Shown here: piece by piece, positions 53,818 through 62,641 of the stretch | Layout of the letters: each line of letters starts with the position of its first letter | Numbering within the stretch: position 1 is the stretch's first letter | Assembly (NCBI RefSeq): GCF_012976305.1 | Contig: NZ_JABDSR010000004.1 | Coordinates: 1-64,000 of the forward strand | Direction: 5' to 3' | DNA length: 64,000 nt | Source: Peptoniphilus faecalis | GTDB taxonomy: Bacteria; Bacillota; Clostridia; Tissierellales; Peptoniphilaceae | Notes under the pieces: generated by a model | Databases searched by the model: none | What the model was told of the DNA's origin: nothing | The model's input: the letters and a program-made list of their open reading frames with translations, nothing else | Made by a program: the position numbers and the translations under genes

Positions 53818-54888
53818 ATGAAATTATTTTTGCCGGGTCCTGTGTCTGTTCGCAGCGAAGTTTTAAAACAATTTGAAAAACCTGTAATAGGACATAGAAC
53901 TAAGGAAGCATCAGAAATTCAAAAATCGATTATAATAAATATGCAAAAAATTTTTGGGACTAAGGAAGATATTTTAGTTTCAACATCATCAGGAACTGGA
54001 CTTATGGAAGGTGCAATTAGATCTTGCACAAGGAAGAGGGCATTGATTTGTGCACTAGGTTCCTTTGGAGAGCTTTGGCAAAAACTAGGCATCGAAAATG
54101 GAATTGAAACAGATATTTTAAGGACCGAACCAGGAGAAGCTACTGATCCAAATAAATTAGAAGAAGTCTTAAAGAAAAAAGATTATGATTTTGTTGGAAT
54201 TACACATAATGAAACATCCTCTGGTATTTTGAATAATCTTAAAGAACTAAAGCCCATTATAGAAAAATACAGTGAAATTATTTGGGCAATTGATACTGTT
54301 AGTTCTGCTGGTGGGACTCCAATTGATCAAGATAAATATGGGATAGATATTTCTATTACATCTTCACAAAAATGTTTAGGTCTTGTGCCAGGACTAAGTT
54401 TTGCATCTTTTTCAACAAAGGCCGTAGAAAAAGCAAGGACAATAGAAAATAGAGGCCACTATTTGGATTTATTGCTTTTATATAATTATTCAAGGGAGCA
54501 TAACTTCCAATATCCTTCAACGCCAGCTATCTCAAATATGGTTGCAGCAGAATATCAGCTTAATTATATTGTCAATGAAGAGGGTCTTGAAAATAGATTT
54601 AAAAGACATTTAACGATGTCAAATTATTTTAAAGATTGGGCAAACAAAAATTTTGAGGTTTTTGGAAATAAGAAATATTTGTCACCAACAATAACTTGTG
54701 TTAAAAATACAAAAAACTTAAATTTTGAAAAATTAAGTGATGAGTTTTCGAAAAGAGGTATTGTAATTTCTAATGGATATGGTTCAATGGCAGATAAAAC
54801 TTTTAGAGTTGGACATATGGGTGATACAACTTTAGGTGATATGAAAGAATTTACAAAAATATTTGACGAAATATTAAAAAACATTTAA
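53818..54888 (+). CDS. Class V aminotransferase (alanine-glyoxylate/serine-pyruvate type)
   Basis: 356 residues starting MKLFLPGPVSVRSEVLKQ, then GHRTKEASEI and STSSGTGLMEGAIRS (phosphate loop), WAIDTVSSAGGTPID (PLP Asp) and the Schiff-base Lys185 in TSSQKCLG. The C-terminal RVGHMGDTTLGDM is the class signature. It is a PLP-dependent transaminase on small amino or oxo acids such as alanine, serine or glyoxylate; 2-aminoethylphosphonate is less likely. Probably an operon with the GNAT gene. Confidence 0.85.
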   Translation: MKLFLPGPVSVRSEVLKQFEKPVIGHRTKEASEIQKSIIINMQKIFGTKEDILVSTSSGTGLMEGAIRSCTRKRALICALGSFGELWQKLGIENGIETDILRTEPGEATDPNKLEEVLKKKDYDFVGITHNETSSGILNNLKELKPIIEKYSEIIWAIDTVSSAGGTPIDQDKYGIDISITSSQKCLGLVPGLSFASFSTKAVEKARTIENRGHYLDLLLLYNYSREHNFQYPSTPAISNMVAAEYQLNYIVNEEGLENRFKRHLTMSNYFKDWANKNFEVFGNKKYLSPTITCVKNTKNLNFEKLSDEFSKRGIVISNGYGSMADKTFRVGHMGDTTLGDMKEFTKIFDEILKNI

Positions 54889-54894
54889 AATTTT

Positions 54895-55010
54895 AAGATA
54901 TCTTGCAAGTATGAAAGATATCAGAGTAAAGACAAACTTAGGGAAAATATCCTTTGAAAAGTTTGGCGTATCAGCTCCTCTTGATAGGTTGTGAGCTGAT
55001 ATTTTTTTGT
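54895..55010 (+). promoter_or_regulatory. Structured leader with terminator upstream of the antiporter gene (unassigned riboswitch-like element)
   Basis: In order: hairpin GATATCTT/AAGATATC (54897-54904 with 54915-54922), hairpin CAAACTT/AAGTTTG (54933-54939 with 54959-54965) with an inner stem AGGG/TCCT, then terminator TATCAGCTC/GAGCTGATA (54969-54977 with 54993-55001) with seven T. GATATCAG at 54917-54924 can pair with CTGATAT of the terminator 3' arm, so terminator and upstream hairpin are mutually exclusive. No known riboswitch class is recognised; it could also be just the aminotransferase terminator. Confidence 0.45.
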
Positions 55011-55148
55011 GTACTTTAGCGTGAATAAACTATTAGCTATGCTAGTGGATAGTTTATCATATGTTTTTTGAAATTGTAATAATATATGGAAGATTAAAAT
55101 TCACAATAAGGGTAAAAAGAAAAAGAAGAAAAAGAAAAGGGGAGAAAT

Positions 55149-56447
55149 ATGATTTTTACAAATGCAGTTGTGCTGTCAGTAATAATTTTGGCAGCTCTAT
55201 GTTTAGCTAAAGTTCCTGTATTTTTTGCATTGATGATTTCAGGCATATCTGCAGGGCTTATCTCAGGACTTGGAATTTCTGAGACGATGCAAATTTTAAT
55301 AGGAGGAATGGGAGGAAACGCAGAGACAGCACTTAGCTATATTCTTCTTGGTTCACTCGCCTATTGTATGGAAGAGACTGGTGCAGCAGCTATAATGGCA
55401 AAAAAAATTGGTTCACTAGTTAAGGGCAATAAAATTTTATTATGTGCTATCATTATAGTAATTGCAATTGCCGCAGAAACAATAATACCAATTCACATTG
55501 CCTTTATTCCAATTTTGATACCACCACTTCTAGCTCTTACTAACAAGATTAAGATGAATAGAAAAATGCTTTCTGTTTCTTTTGGGTTTGGGCTAAAGGC
55601 ACCTTATATTGCAATTCCAATAGGTTATGGCGCAATATTCCACGGTTTAATAATTGATTCCTTTGCAAGATCAGGACTTACAATAACAGATAAGGATGTA
55701 ACTGGAACAAATTGGATAGTTGCATTAATTATGTTTTTAGGTCTATGTGCAGGCTTAATATTCTTTATGAAGGATAGGGAATACGAGACTAAAAGCGTTG
55801 AAGGGAAAATAGTTGAAGTTCCCGAAAAGCTAGAAAAGAAACATATAATTGTTCTTTTATCGGGAGTAATAACTGTTGTTGTTCAAATATTTACAAAATC
55901 GCTTCCCCTGGGAGCTTTAGTTGGGCTAATATTTGTAATTGTAACTGGTGTAGTAAAGTGGTCAGATATGCAAAAAATGCTTGACGGTGGCATTAATATG
56001 ATGGGATTTATCGCTTTTGTAATGTTACTTGCGGCGGGATATGCTGAAGTAGTTAAGCAATGTGGAGCAGTTGATGATTTAGTTCAAGTAGCAACATCTT
56101 CCTTAGGAGAATCAAAAATTATATCATCTTATGTAATGATCCTTCTAGGACTTATGATTACTCTTGGAATTGGTACTTCATTTGGTACAGTTCCTATTAT
56201 TTCAGCAATTTATGTGCCAATTGCAATGAGTCTAGGATATTCAATTCCAGCAACAATTTTACTTGTAACTATTGCAGCAGTTTGTGGAGATGCAGGTTCA
56301 CCAGCATCTGACACAACACTTGGACCTACATCTGGACTTTCAGTTGACGGTCAACATGAACATATAAAGGACACTTGTATACCACAAATTTGTTTTTTTG
56401 GAGTTCCATTAATCATAATCGGTGGATTTGTTACAACAATAATTTAA
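55149..56447 (+). CDS. Na+/H+ antiporter family (NhaC superfamily) membrane protein
   Basis: 432 residues, about eleven to twelve helices. It includes SGISAGLISGLGI, AETIIPIHIAFIPILIPPLL, FGFGLKAPYIAIPIGYG and the C-terminal CGDAGSPASDTTLGPTSGL motif usual for this superfamily. Members exchange Na+ for H+ or carry amino acids such as lysine; the substrate cannot be fixed here. It has a long leader (see 54895-55010) and GGGGAGAA before ATG 55149. Confidence 0.8.
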   Translation: MIFTNAVVLSVIILAALCLAKVPVFFALMISGISAGLISGLGISETMQILIGGMGGNAETALSYILLGSLAYCMEETGAAAIMAKKIGSLVKGNKILLCAIIIVIAIAAETIIPIHIAFIPILIPPLLALTNKIKMNRKMLSVSFGFGLKAPYIAIPIGYGAIFHGLIIDSFARSGLTITDKDVTGTNWIVALIMFLGLCAGLIFFMKDREYETKSVEGKIVEVPEKLEKKHIIVLLSGVITVVVQIFTKSLPLGALVGLIFVIVTGVVKWSDMQKMLDGGINMMGFIAFVMLLAAGYAEVVKQCGAVDDLVQVATSSLGESKIISSYVMILLGLMITLGIGTSFGTVPIISAIYVPIAMSLGYSIPATILLVTIAAVCGDAGSPASDTTLGPTSGLSVDGQHEHIKDTCIPQICFFGVPLIIIGGFVTTII

Positions 56448-56460
56448 AATTAAAAAATAA

Positions 56461-56500
56461 AAGAGATTCCTGCGGGGTGTACAGGAATCTCTTTTATTTT
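56461..56500 (+). terminator. Terminator after the antiporter gene
   Basis: Perfect stem AGAGATTCCTG / CAGGAATCTCT with T-rich tail. Confidence 0.9.
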
Positions 56501-56660
56501 TGTCAAAATATAAGTAAAGGATGTAAAATAATCATTATTATCTTACTAAGTATATTATAACTCAAGCTCAGTAAAAGTAAAGAAAAATTTTATAATACGA
56601 ACGATATTCCATATTGTGGGATATCGTAAAATATAAAAATACAATAAATTCATTTAAAAA

Positions 56661-57095
56661 CTATTTATCTTTTTGGCAATCAGGGCAGATGCCGCGAAGT
56701 TCTACTATGTGATTTGTAACAGTGTAGCCCGTTTCTTTTTCTGCAATATTTTCAAATTCCGAAATTGGACAATTTTCGATTGCAGAAATTTTTCCACACT
56801 TATCGCAGACGATATAATGTCTATGTCCCATATTTGCAAATTCAAAATAGTAAAGTCCATTATGATACAAATTCTTTTTTAAAATATTCTTTTCAGAGAG
56901 TTCGTTTAACATTCGATAAAGGGAAGTGAAGCTTGGCAAAGAATTTTTGTCTACCGCTTCATAAATTTCTTCAGTATTCATTGGCACATGGGATTTGTAA
57001 AGTAAATTTAAAAGTGCTAACCTTCCCTTAGTTATTTTTAAATTATTTTCCTTTAATATATTTTCAAAATTTTTCAAAAAATCACTCACTTTCAA
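56661..57095 (-). CDS. zur: Fur-family metalloregulator, probably Zur
   Basis: 144 residues: winged helix (ITKGRLALLNLLYKSHVPMNTEEIYEAV, FTSLYRMLNELSEKNILKK), the HRHYIVCDKCGKI metal segment and structural zinc cysteines C-x2-C and C-x2-C (CDKC, CPDC). Divergent from znuACB with 108 bases between, so it is assigned as the zinc-uptake repressor rather than Fur or PerR. The family dimer with zinc binds a palindromic operator; a candidate lies at 57172. Confidence 0.88.
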   Translation of the reverse strand: MKVSDFLKNFENILKENNLKITKGRLALLNLLYKSHVPMNTEEIYEAVDKNSLPSFTSLYRMLNELSEKNILKKNLYHNGLYYFEFANMGHRHYIVCDKCGKISAIENCPISEFENIAEKETGYTVTNHIVELRGICPDCQKDK

Positions 57096-57162
57096 TCTTT
57101 AATATTATTATATCAAAATTTAATTAATTTCAAAAATTACTTTAATAATAAAAATTTAGTGC

Positions 57163-57186
57163 TATAATAACTAATGGAAATCATTA
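57163..57186 (+). promoter_or_regulatory. znuA promoter -10 with adjoining candidate Zur operator
   Basis: TATAAT (57163-57168) is followed at 57172-57186 by TAATGGAAATCATTA, a perfect 5-5-5 inverted repeat placed over the transcription start. Fur-family operators are of this AT-rich palindromic kind. A good -35 is not obvious (TTACTT at 57137). Confidence 0.55.
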
Positions 57187-57203
57187 TTATTTAGGAGGCA
57201 AAA

Positions 57204-58244
57204 ATGAAAAATATCAAGAAAATTTTATTTTTATTAGCAGGAATAGTTTTACTTTCAGGCTGTTCCAAAGGTGCAGATACGAAAAACTCTACAAAAGAAG
57301 ATACAAATAAGGAAGGGTTAAAGGTATATGCTTCAGTTTATCCAATGTACGATTTTGCAAAGAAAATTGCTGGAGACAAATTAGACGTAGAAATGATAAT
57401 GCCACAGGGAATAGAACCTCACGGATGGGAACCAGATTCTAATGCAATTAAAAATCTTGAAAACGCAGATATGTTTATTTATAATGGTGCAGGTCTTGAA
57501 TCTTGGACTGACAAAGTTATCAATTCTTTATCAAATAAAGATTTAAAAGTTGTGGAAGCATCAAAAGGCGTTGAACTCATTAAGTCAGATCATGATGAAG
57601 ATGAAGAAGAACACGAACATGAACATGAAGAAGTTGAAGATAACAAAAACCATGATGCAACTAAAGAAAACAACAATCATGTTCATGAAGACGAACATGA
57701 TCACGAAGATCATCAACATGGTCCAATGGATCCTCATGTATGGATTTCACCAAAGAATGCAAAAATAGAAATGGAAAACATAAAAAATGCTTTTGTTGAA
57801 CTTGACAAAGAAAATGCAGATTATTATGAGTCAAATTATGAAAAATATGCTAAAATGTTAGATGAACTTGATGCAAAATATAGTGAATCTTTAAATAAAC
57901 TTCCAAATAAGACAATTGTAGTAAGCCACGAAGCTTATGGCTATTTATGTAAAGAATATGGTCTAACTCAAATTGGCATAAAAGGTGTTAACGCAGAAAC
58001 TGAACCTGATGCAAAGAAAATGGCGGAAATAATTAATTACATCAAAGAAAATAAAATTAAAACTATTTTCACAGAAGAATTAATTGATCCAAAAGTTTCA
58101 AAAATTATTGCCGATGAAACTGGATGCGAGGTAAAAGTTCTTTCTCCAATTGAAGGTCTTAGCGAAGAAGAAATTAAAAACAATGAAGAATATTTTAGCA
58201 TCATGGATAAAAATTTAGAAAATTTAGTGGGTGCTTTAAAATAG
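57204..58244 (+). CDS. znuA: Zinc ABC transporter substrate-binding lipoprotein ZnuA
   Basis: 346 residues. Lipobox LLSGC, then cluster A-I fold with YPMYDFAKKIAG, GIEPHGWEPD (zinc His), a histidine- and acid-rich loop (about 127-175, HEHEHEE and HEDEHDHEDHQHG) typical of zinc-specific members, PHVWISPKNA, VVSHEAYGYL and TEELIDPKVSK. It captures zinc outside the membrane and passes it to ZnuB/ZnuC. First gene of the operon with AGGAGG at 57193. Confidence 0.94.
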   Translation: MKNIKKILFLLAGIVLLSGCSKGADTKNSTKEDTNKEGLKVYASVYPMYDFAKKIAGDKLDVEMIMPQGIEPHGWEPDSNAIKNLENADMFIYNGAGLESWTDKVINSLSNKDLKVVEASKGVELIKSDHDEDEEEHEHEHEEVEDNKNHDATKENNNHVHEDEHDHEDHQHGPMDPHVWISPKNAKIEMENIKNAFVELDKENADYYESNYEKYAKMLDELDAKYSESLNKLPNKTIVVSHEAYGYLCKEYGLTQIGIKGVNAETEPDAKKMAEIINYIKENKIKTIFTEELIDPKVSKIIADETGCEVKVLSPIEGLSEEEIKNNEEYFSIMDKNLENLVGALK

Positions 58245-58903
58245 TGAAGGAAAAATTGTTAGAAATCAAAAATCTAAGTTTTAAATACAGTGATGAATTA
58301 GTCTTAGATGACATAAATTTTGATGTTTATAGGGGCGACTACATCGCCCTTATAGGTTCTAACGGTGCCGGAAAGTCGACATTAGTTAAGCTGATATTAA
58401 ATCAACTTAAACCACTTACCGGCACCATTTCTTTTTATACAAAAAAGGGATTAAAGGACATTGGATATGTTCCACAACTTTCCATACCATCAAGTTTGGA
58501 ATTTCCAATAACTGTAATAGAACTTTTATCTCTTGCACTTTATCCAAAGAACAAGGGGTTTAAAAAATTAAAGGAATACGACAGAGAAAAAATTTTCAAT
58601 GCATTAAATCTCGTTGGCATGGAAAAATACAAGGACAGACTTTACACAGAATTATCTGGAGGACAAAGACAGAGAGTTTTAATTGCAAAAACACTTGTGG
58701 CTACACCAGAATTTTTAATTTTAGACGAGCCAATGACTGGAGTGGATAGGGAGTCCAAGAATTCATTATTCCATCTTTTGAGTCATATAAATAGGAAACA
58801 CGCCATTACAATTCTAATGATTACACATAATCTTGAAGAAGTTGAAGAAAATGTAAACAAAGTTTTTGAGATAAAAGATGAAAAAATTAGGGAAGTGAAA
58901 TAA
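58244..58903 (+). CDS. znuC: Zinc ABC transporter ATP-binding protein ZnuC
   Basis: 219 residues from GTG 58244, overlapping the znuA stop by one base. Walker A GSNGAGKSTL, signature LSGGQRQRVLIAK, Walker B LILDEPMTGVD and switch His in MITHN. It powers zinc import with ZnuB. Confidence 0.94.
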   Translation: MKEKLLEIKNLSFKYSDELVLDDINFDVYRGDYIALIGSNGAGKSTLVKLILNQLKPLTGTISFYTKKGLKDIGYVPQLSIPSSLEFPITVIELLSLALYPKNKGFKKLKEYDREKIFNALNLVGMEKYKDRLYTELSGGQRQRVLIAKTLVATPEFLILDEPMTGVDRESKNSLFHLLSHINRKHAITILMITHNLEEVEENVNKVFEIKDEKIREVK

Positions 58904-59694
58904 TGGAAATCTTTCAGTATTCATATATGGTTAAGGCACTAATTGTCGGAGCATTTTTGTCAATAATTATTCCGTGCATGGGAGTTGTAGTTGTAAACAA
59001 AAAGATTTCAGTAATTGGAGATGCACTTTCTCACGTTTCCCTTGCGGGTGTAATGCTTGGACTTATTACTTCAACTTCGCCAGTGCTTGGTGCACTTTTA
59101 TTATGTATAATTGGTTCAATTTTTCTTGAATATGTTAGAAAAAAATTTCCTGGTTATCAAGAAATTTCCACTGCAATTTTAATGAGTACAGGAATTGGTC
59201 TTGCTTCACTTTTTTCTGGATTTGTAAAGACTAGTGCAAACTTTGAAGAATATCTCTTTGGATCAATAATTGCAATTCCAAAGTTTGATTTTTATTTAAT
59301 TTTAATAGTTTCAATAATTGTATTTATTTTATTTTTCTATTTATTTACAGATCTCATGTATATTTCCTTTGACGAGTCTTCTGCAAGATTATCGGGAGTA
59401 AATGTAGATAGAATAAATTTGATTTTTATGATTTTAATTGCAGTTACAATTTCTGTTTCAGCAAGAACTGTTGGGATTTTAATCATATCATCTCTCATGG
59501 TAGTGCCAGTAGCCTGCGCAATGCAATTTAAGCTAGGCTATTTAAAGACAACTATACTTTCATCTATCTTCGGTTTTATTTTTACAATAATTGGACTTGT
59601 AGCTTCCTTTTACATTGGGCTAAAGCCAGGAGGAGCAATAGTATTAATTGGAGTTTTATTTTTGACGATTATACTCTTAATAAAGAAAAAATAA
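58903..59694 (+). CDS. znuB: Zinc ABC transporter permease ZnuB
   Basis: 263 residues, about eight helices, ABC-3 family: KALIVGAFLSIIIPCMGVVVVNKKISVIGDALSHVSLAG near the start, then SARTVGILIISSLMVVPVA. Its start overlaps the znuC stop, so the three genes are translationally coupled. Terminator directly after. Confidence 0.94.
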   Translation: MEIFQYSYMVKALIVGAFLSIIIPCMGVVVVNKKISVIGDALSHVSLAGVMLGLITSTSPVLGALLLCIIGSIFLEYVRKKFPGYQEISTAILMSTGIGLASLFSGFVKTSANFEEYLFGSIIAIPKFDFYLILIVSIIVFILFFYLFTDLMYISFDESSARLSGVNVDRINLIFMILIAVTISVSARTVGILIISSLMVVPVACAMQFKLGYLKTTILSSIFGFIFTIIGLVASFYIGLKPGGAIVLIGVLFLTIILLIKKK

Positions 59695-59730
59695 GAGTGA
59701 GGATTTTGACATGTCCTCACTCTTTATTAA
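59694..59730 (+). terminator. Terminator of the znuACB operon
   Basis: Stem AGAGTGAGGA / TCCTCACTCT with a ten-base loop and T-rich tail, overlapping the znuB stop. Confidence 0.88.
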
Positions 59731-59748
59731 TAATTTATGTTTTAATTT

Positions 59749-59909
59749 TTAACTATGACGACCGTAGTGTACATAATTTTCTTCATAGAAATATTTAAAA
59801 TAAGAAGATGTTCCTGTTACGGAAAAATACAAATTACCACTCTCGCCAATGCCAACACTTCCTAAATGTACTATTATAGGAGTCTCCACTAATTGAGTAA
59901 TAAATTCAT
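59749..59909 (-). pseudogene. Frameshifted small ORF with intact ribosome site
   Basis: On the minus strand AGGAGG sits six bases before ATG 59909, but that frame stops after six codons. The next frame is open for about 50 codons to the stop at 59749-59751, encoding ...LVETPIIVHLGSVGIGESGN followed by a Tyr/Phe-rich end (FKYFYEENYVHYGRHS). A single-base loss near the seventh codon would explain this. It follows a small membrane protein on the same strand. The function is unknown. Confidence 0.4.
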
Positions 59910-60009
59910 GGCTGTCCTCCTAAGAAATAAATAATTTTAATTAAAATTAACATAAGCTATAAAATAAAACAAAGAGAAAATTTATTTTCATTATATTTAT
60001 AATCCAAGA

Positions 60010-60213
60010 TTAATATAATCCAAGATTATATAAACAAATGAAAAAAGCAAAAACAATAAAAGCTATAAAAGTGCAGAGGTATGTAAGAATATAATATTCT
60101 TTTTTAAAGGATTTTTTAAAATCAGAAAAACCTAGCTTTCCAAGTATGATAGGGAAAAAGGGTAATAAAATAATTAAAAATTGTCTAAATAAATAATTAG
60201 AATAATCGCTCAT
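60010..60213 (-). CDS. Small two-helix membrane protein
   Basis: 67 residues from ATG 60213 (GAGGTGAT upstream); the longer frame from 60258 lacks a ribosome site. Two hydrophobic helices (FLIILLPFFPIILGKLGF and LTYLCTFIAFIVFAFFICLY) separated by a basic loop. No family recognised. The frameshifted small ORF at 59749 follows on the same strand, so the two may have formed a small two-gene unit. Confidence 0.5.
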   Translation of the reverse strand: MSDYSNYLFRQFLIILLPFFPIILGKLGFSDFKKSFKKEYYILTYLCTFIAFIVFAFFICLYNLGLY

Positions 60214-60369
60214 ATAATCACCTCGTCTTAATTGTAATATATTTTTGTTAATATGCAATGATATTTAGATAAAGTGAGAATAAAAATATTTTAGCTTAAA
60301 GCTAATAAGATTCTTTATTTATAGGCATCTTTGTTTTATTATAGAGAGAGCAAGGCATAGGAGTGTTTT

Positions 60370-61413
60370 ATGAAAATTCAAGTTAAAGAAAATAATTATA
60401 CAATTGATATTGTTTATAAATGTGAAGAGAAAATAAAAAATTTTTTAAATAAAAATAGAGATTCAAAATATTTAGTAATAACTGATGAAAATGTCTACAA
60501 TCTTTACAGTGAAAGATTAAAAAATATTATGTATGGATTAAATTTTTATATTTTCAAATTTCCTGCTGGAGAAAAGTCTAAATCCATGGAAAATTATATA
60601 AATATTAATAAATTTTTGCTGGAAAATAATTTTAACAGAGGAGATATTATAATTGCCTTTGGTGGCGGAGTTGTAGGTGATATTTCTGGATTTGTTGCAG
60701 CAACATATTTAAGAGGAATTGATTTTATTGCTATGCCAACGACCCTTCTTTCCATGATTGATTCTTCAGTTGGTGGTAAAAATGGCATTAACTTTATGAA
60801 TTTAAAAAATCAAATAGGATCTTTTTATTTTCCAAAATATGTCTATATTGATTATAGCTTTTTAGAAACTTTGGACGATAGAAATATTAACAATGGACTT
60901 GCAGAAATTTTTAAATATTCTGTACTAAAAGATAAAAATCTTTTTTATTACTTAAAGTCCTGTAACAAACTTGATTATAAAAAAATAATTTATGAATCGC
61001 TAAATATTAAACTTGATTTTGTGAAAGAGGACGAGAGAGATAAGGGAAAAAGACAAAAATTAAATCTTGGTCATACTATTGGTCATGGAATTGAATCCCT
61101 TTCGAACTATAAATTAAATCATGGAGAGAGCATTGGAATTGGAACAATTTATATGGCAAGAGCTGCTTATAAAATGGGCATAGCAAAAAGCGATTTTTCA
61201 AAAGAATTAATTTTAGCCTTTAAAAATCACAATCTTCCAACAAGTTATGATTTTGATACAGATGAGATTTTAGAGATTTTAAAACACGATAAAAAGATAA
61301 ATAAAAATCTTATAAATGTAATTCTTCCAATAAAAATTGGTGAAGTAATAAATAAAAAAGTTACTTTTGATGAATTAAGAGAAATTGTTGAATTAGGTAA
61401 GGGAAATGAATAG
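60370..61413 (+). CDS. aroB: 3-dehydroquinate synthase
   Basis: 347 residues, NAD-dependent. FPAGEKSKSMEN, GGGVVGDISGFVAATYLRGIDFIAMPTTLLSMIDSSVGGKNGIN, NGLAEIFKYSVLKD, KEDERDKGKRQKLNLGHTIGHGIE contain the metal ligands and substrate-binding residues of the family. It converts DAHP to 3-dehydroquinate, the second shikimate step. First seen gene of the aro operon; its stop overlaps aroA by 8 bases. Confidence 0.95.
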   Translation: MKIQVKENNYTIDIVYKCEEKIKNFLNKNRDSKYLVITDENVYNLYSERLKNIMYGLNFYIFKFPAGEKSKSMENYININKFLLENNFNRGDIIIAFGGGVVGDISGFVAATYLRGIDFIAMPTTLLSMIDSSVGGKNGINFMNLKNQIGSFYFPKYVYIDYSFLETLDDRNINNGLAEIFKYSVLKDKNLFYYLKSCNKLDYKKIIYESLNIKLDFVKEDERDKGKRQKLNLGHTIGHGIESLSNYKLNHGESIGIGTIYMARAAYKMGIAKSDFSKELILAFKNHNLPTSYDFDTDEILEILKHDKKINKNLINVILPIKIGEVINKKVTFDELREIVELGKGNE

Positions 61414-62641
61414 AATTATTGAAAATAAAAAACTTTCGGGAGAAATTTCAGGGATTACATCAAAATCCTATGCACATAGAGCTATTTTTTGTGCCGCAAT
61501 TGCAAAGGGAAAGCCAATAATTGAAATAAGCGACCTTTCAAAGGATATTGAAGCTTCAATAAATGTAATAAAATCTTTGGGAGTTGAAGTTATAAAAAAA
61601 GATAATAAGTTTTATATAAATCCTTCCAAAATTTACAAAAGTCCAGTGACTTTTGATGTAAATGAAAGTGGAACTACTCTTAGATTTTTACTTCCAATTG
61701 TTGCAACACTTGGTCTTGATGCAAAAATCATAAGAAGAGGAAGTCTAATTAATCGAACAAATTCAGTTTATTTTCACGAATTTCCAAAACATGGCGTAGA
61801 TATTTATGAAAAGGGTGATATGATTTTTGTAAGTGGAAAATTAAAAGACTATAATTTTACGCTTCCAGCAAATATTAGCTCACAATTTGTTTCGGGATTT
61901 ATGATAGCTTCAGGATTTTATGGCGAAGATTTTAATATTAAAATTACTACAGAAAGGGAATCAAAACCGTATATCGACATGACAATTGATATAATGAGAA
62001 AATTTGGAAGTTGTGTAATAGAAAAGAAAAGGGGATATATTTGTAGGGGCAAATTTAAAGCGATAGATTATGTTGTAGAAAAAGATTGGAGCAATGCTTT
62101 ATTTTTCTTGGCAAGTGGTGTAAAGGTCAAAGGTTTAGATAAAAATTCTAAGCAAGGAGATAGAAAAGCAATTGAAATTTTCAGGGATTTGGGATATGAA
62201 AATATTTTAAAAGATGAATTTCAATTTAAAAGAGTTAAAGATCCAAAGAAAAAAATTATTATAGATGCCAAAAATATGCCTGATGCAGTTCCTATTCTTT
62301 CAGTACTTGCTGCTGCATCTAATACAGAGACAGAAGTTATAAATATAAAAAGATTAAAATTAAAGGAAAGCGACAGAGTAAAGAGCACTGTTGAGATGCT
62401 AAATAATTTAGGCGTAGATGTTAATCTAAGGGAAGAATCTTTTTCTTTTAGTGGAATAGAAAAATTTAAAAGTGCAAAAATTGATTCACATAAGGATCAT
62501 AGAATTGCAATGGCATCATCTATTGCGGCAACTTTTGCAGAAGGTCCTATTATTATAAATAATAGCGATTGCGTGGAAAAATCCTACAAAAACTTTTTTA
62601 AGGATTTTAAATCTTTGGGAGGAATTTCAAATGTCCTATAG
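61406..62641 (+). CDS. aroA: 3-phosphoshikimate 1-carboxyvinyltransferase (EPSP synthase)
   Basis: 411 residues, slightly short for the family. SGITSKSYAHRAIFCAAIAKG, NESGTTLRFLLPI, SSQFVSGFMIASG, TERESKPYIDMTIDIM, KESDRVKSTVEMLNNLG and DHRIAMASSIAA are seen. The glyphosate-loop motif usually LxNAGTAxR appears as NESGTTLR, as in the class II-like enzymes of some Firmicutes, so sensitivity may differ. Overlaps aroB and aroC. Confidence 0.94.
   Translation: MNRIIENKKLSGEISGITSKSYAHRAIFCAAIAKGKPIIEISDLSKDIEASINVIKSLGVEVIKKDNKFYINPSKIYKSPVTFDVNESGTTLRFLLPIVATLGLDAKIIRRGSLINRTNSVYFHEFPKHGVDIYEKGDMIFVSGKLKDYNFTLPANISSQFVSGFMIASGFYGEDFNIKITTERESKPYIDMTIDIMRKFGSCVIEKKRGYICRGKFKAIDYVVEKDWSNALFFLASGVKVKGLDKNSKQGDRKAIEIFRDLGYENILKDEFQFKRVKDPKKKIIIDAKNMPDAVPILSVLAAASNTETEVINIKRLKLKESDRVKSTVEMLNNLGVDVNLREESFSFSGIEKFKSAKIDSHKDHRIAMASSIAATFAEGPIIINNSDCVEKSYKNFFKDFKSLGGISNVL

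Noticed and set aside
56375-56560. 61-codon frame overlapping the end of the antiporter gene
   Set aside because: It is out of frame with the antiporter and runs through the terminator at 56461-56500.
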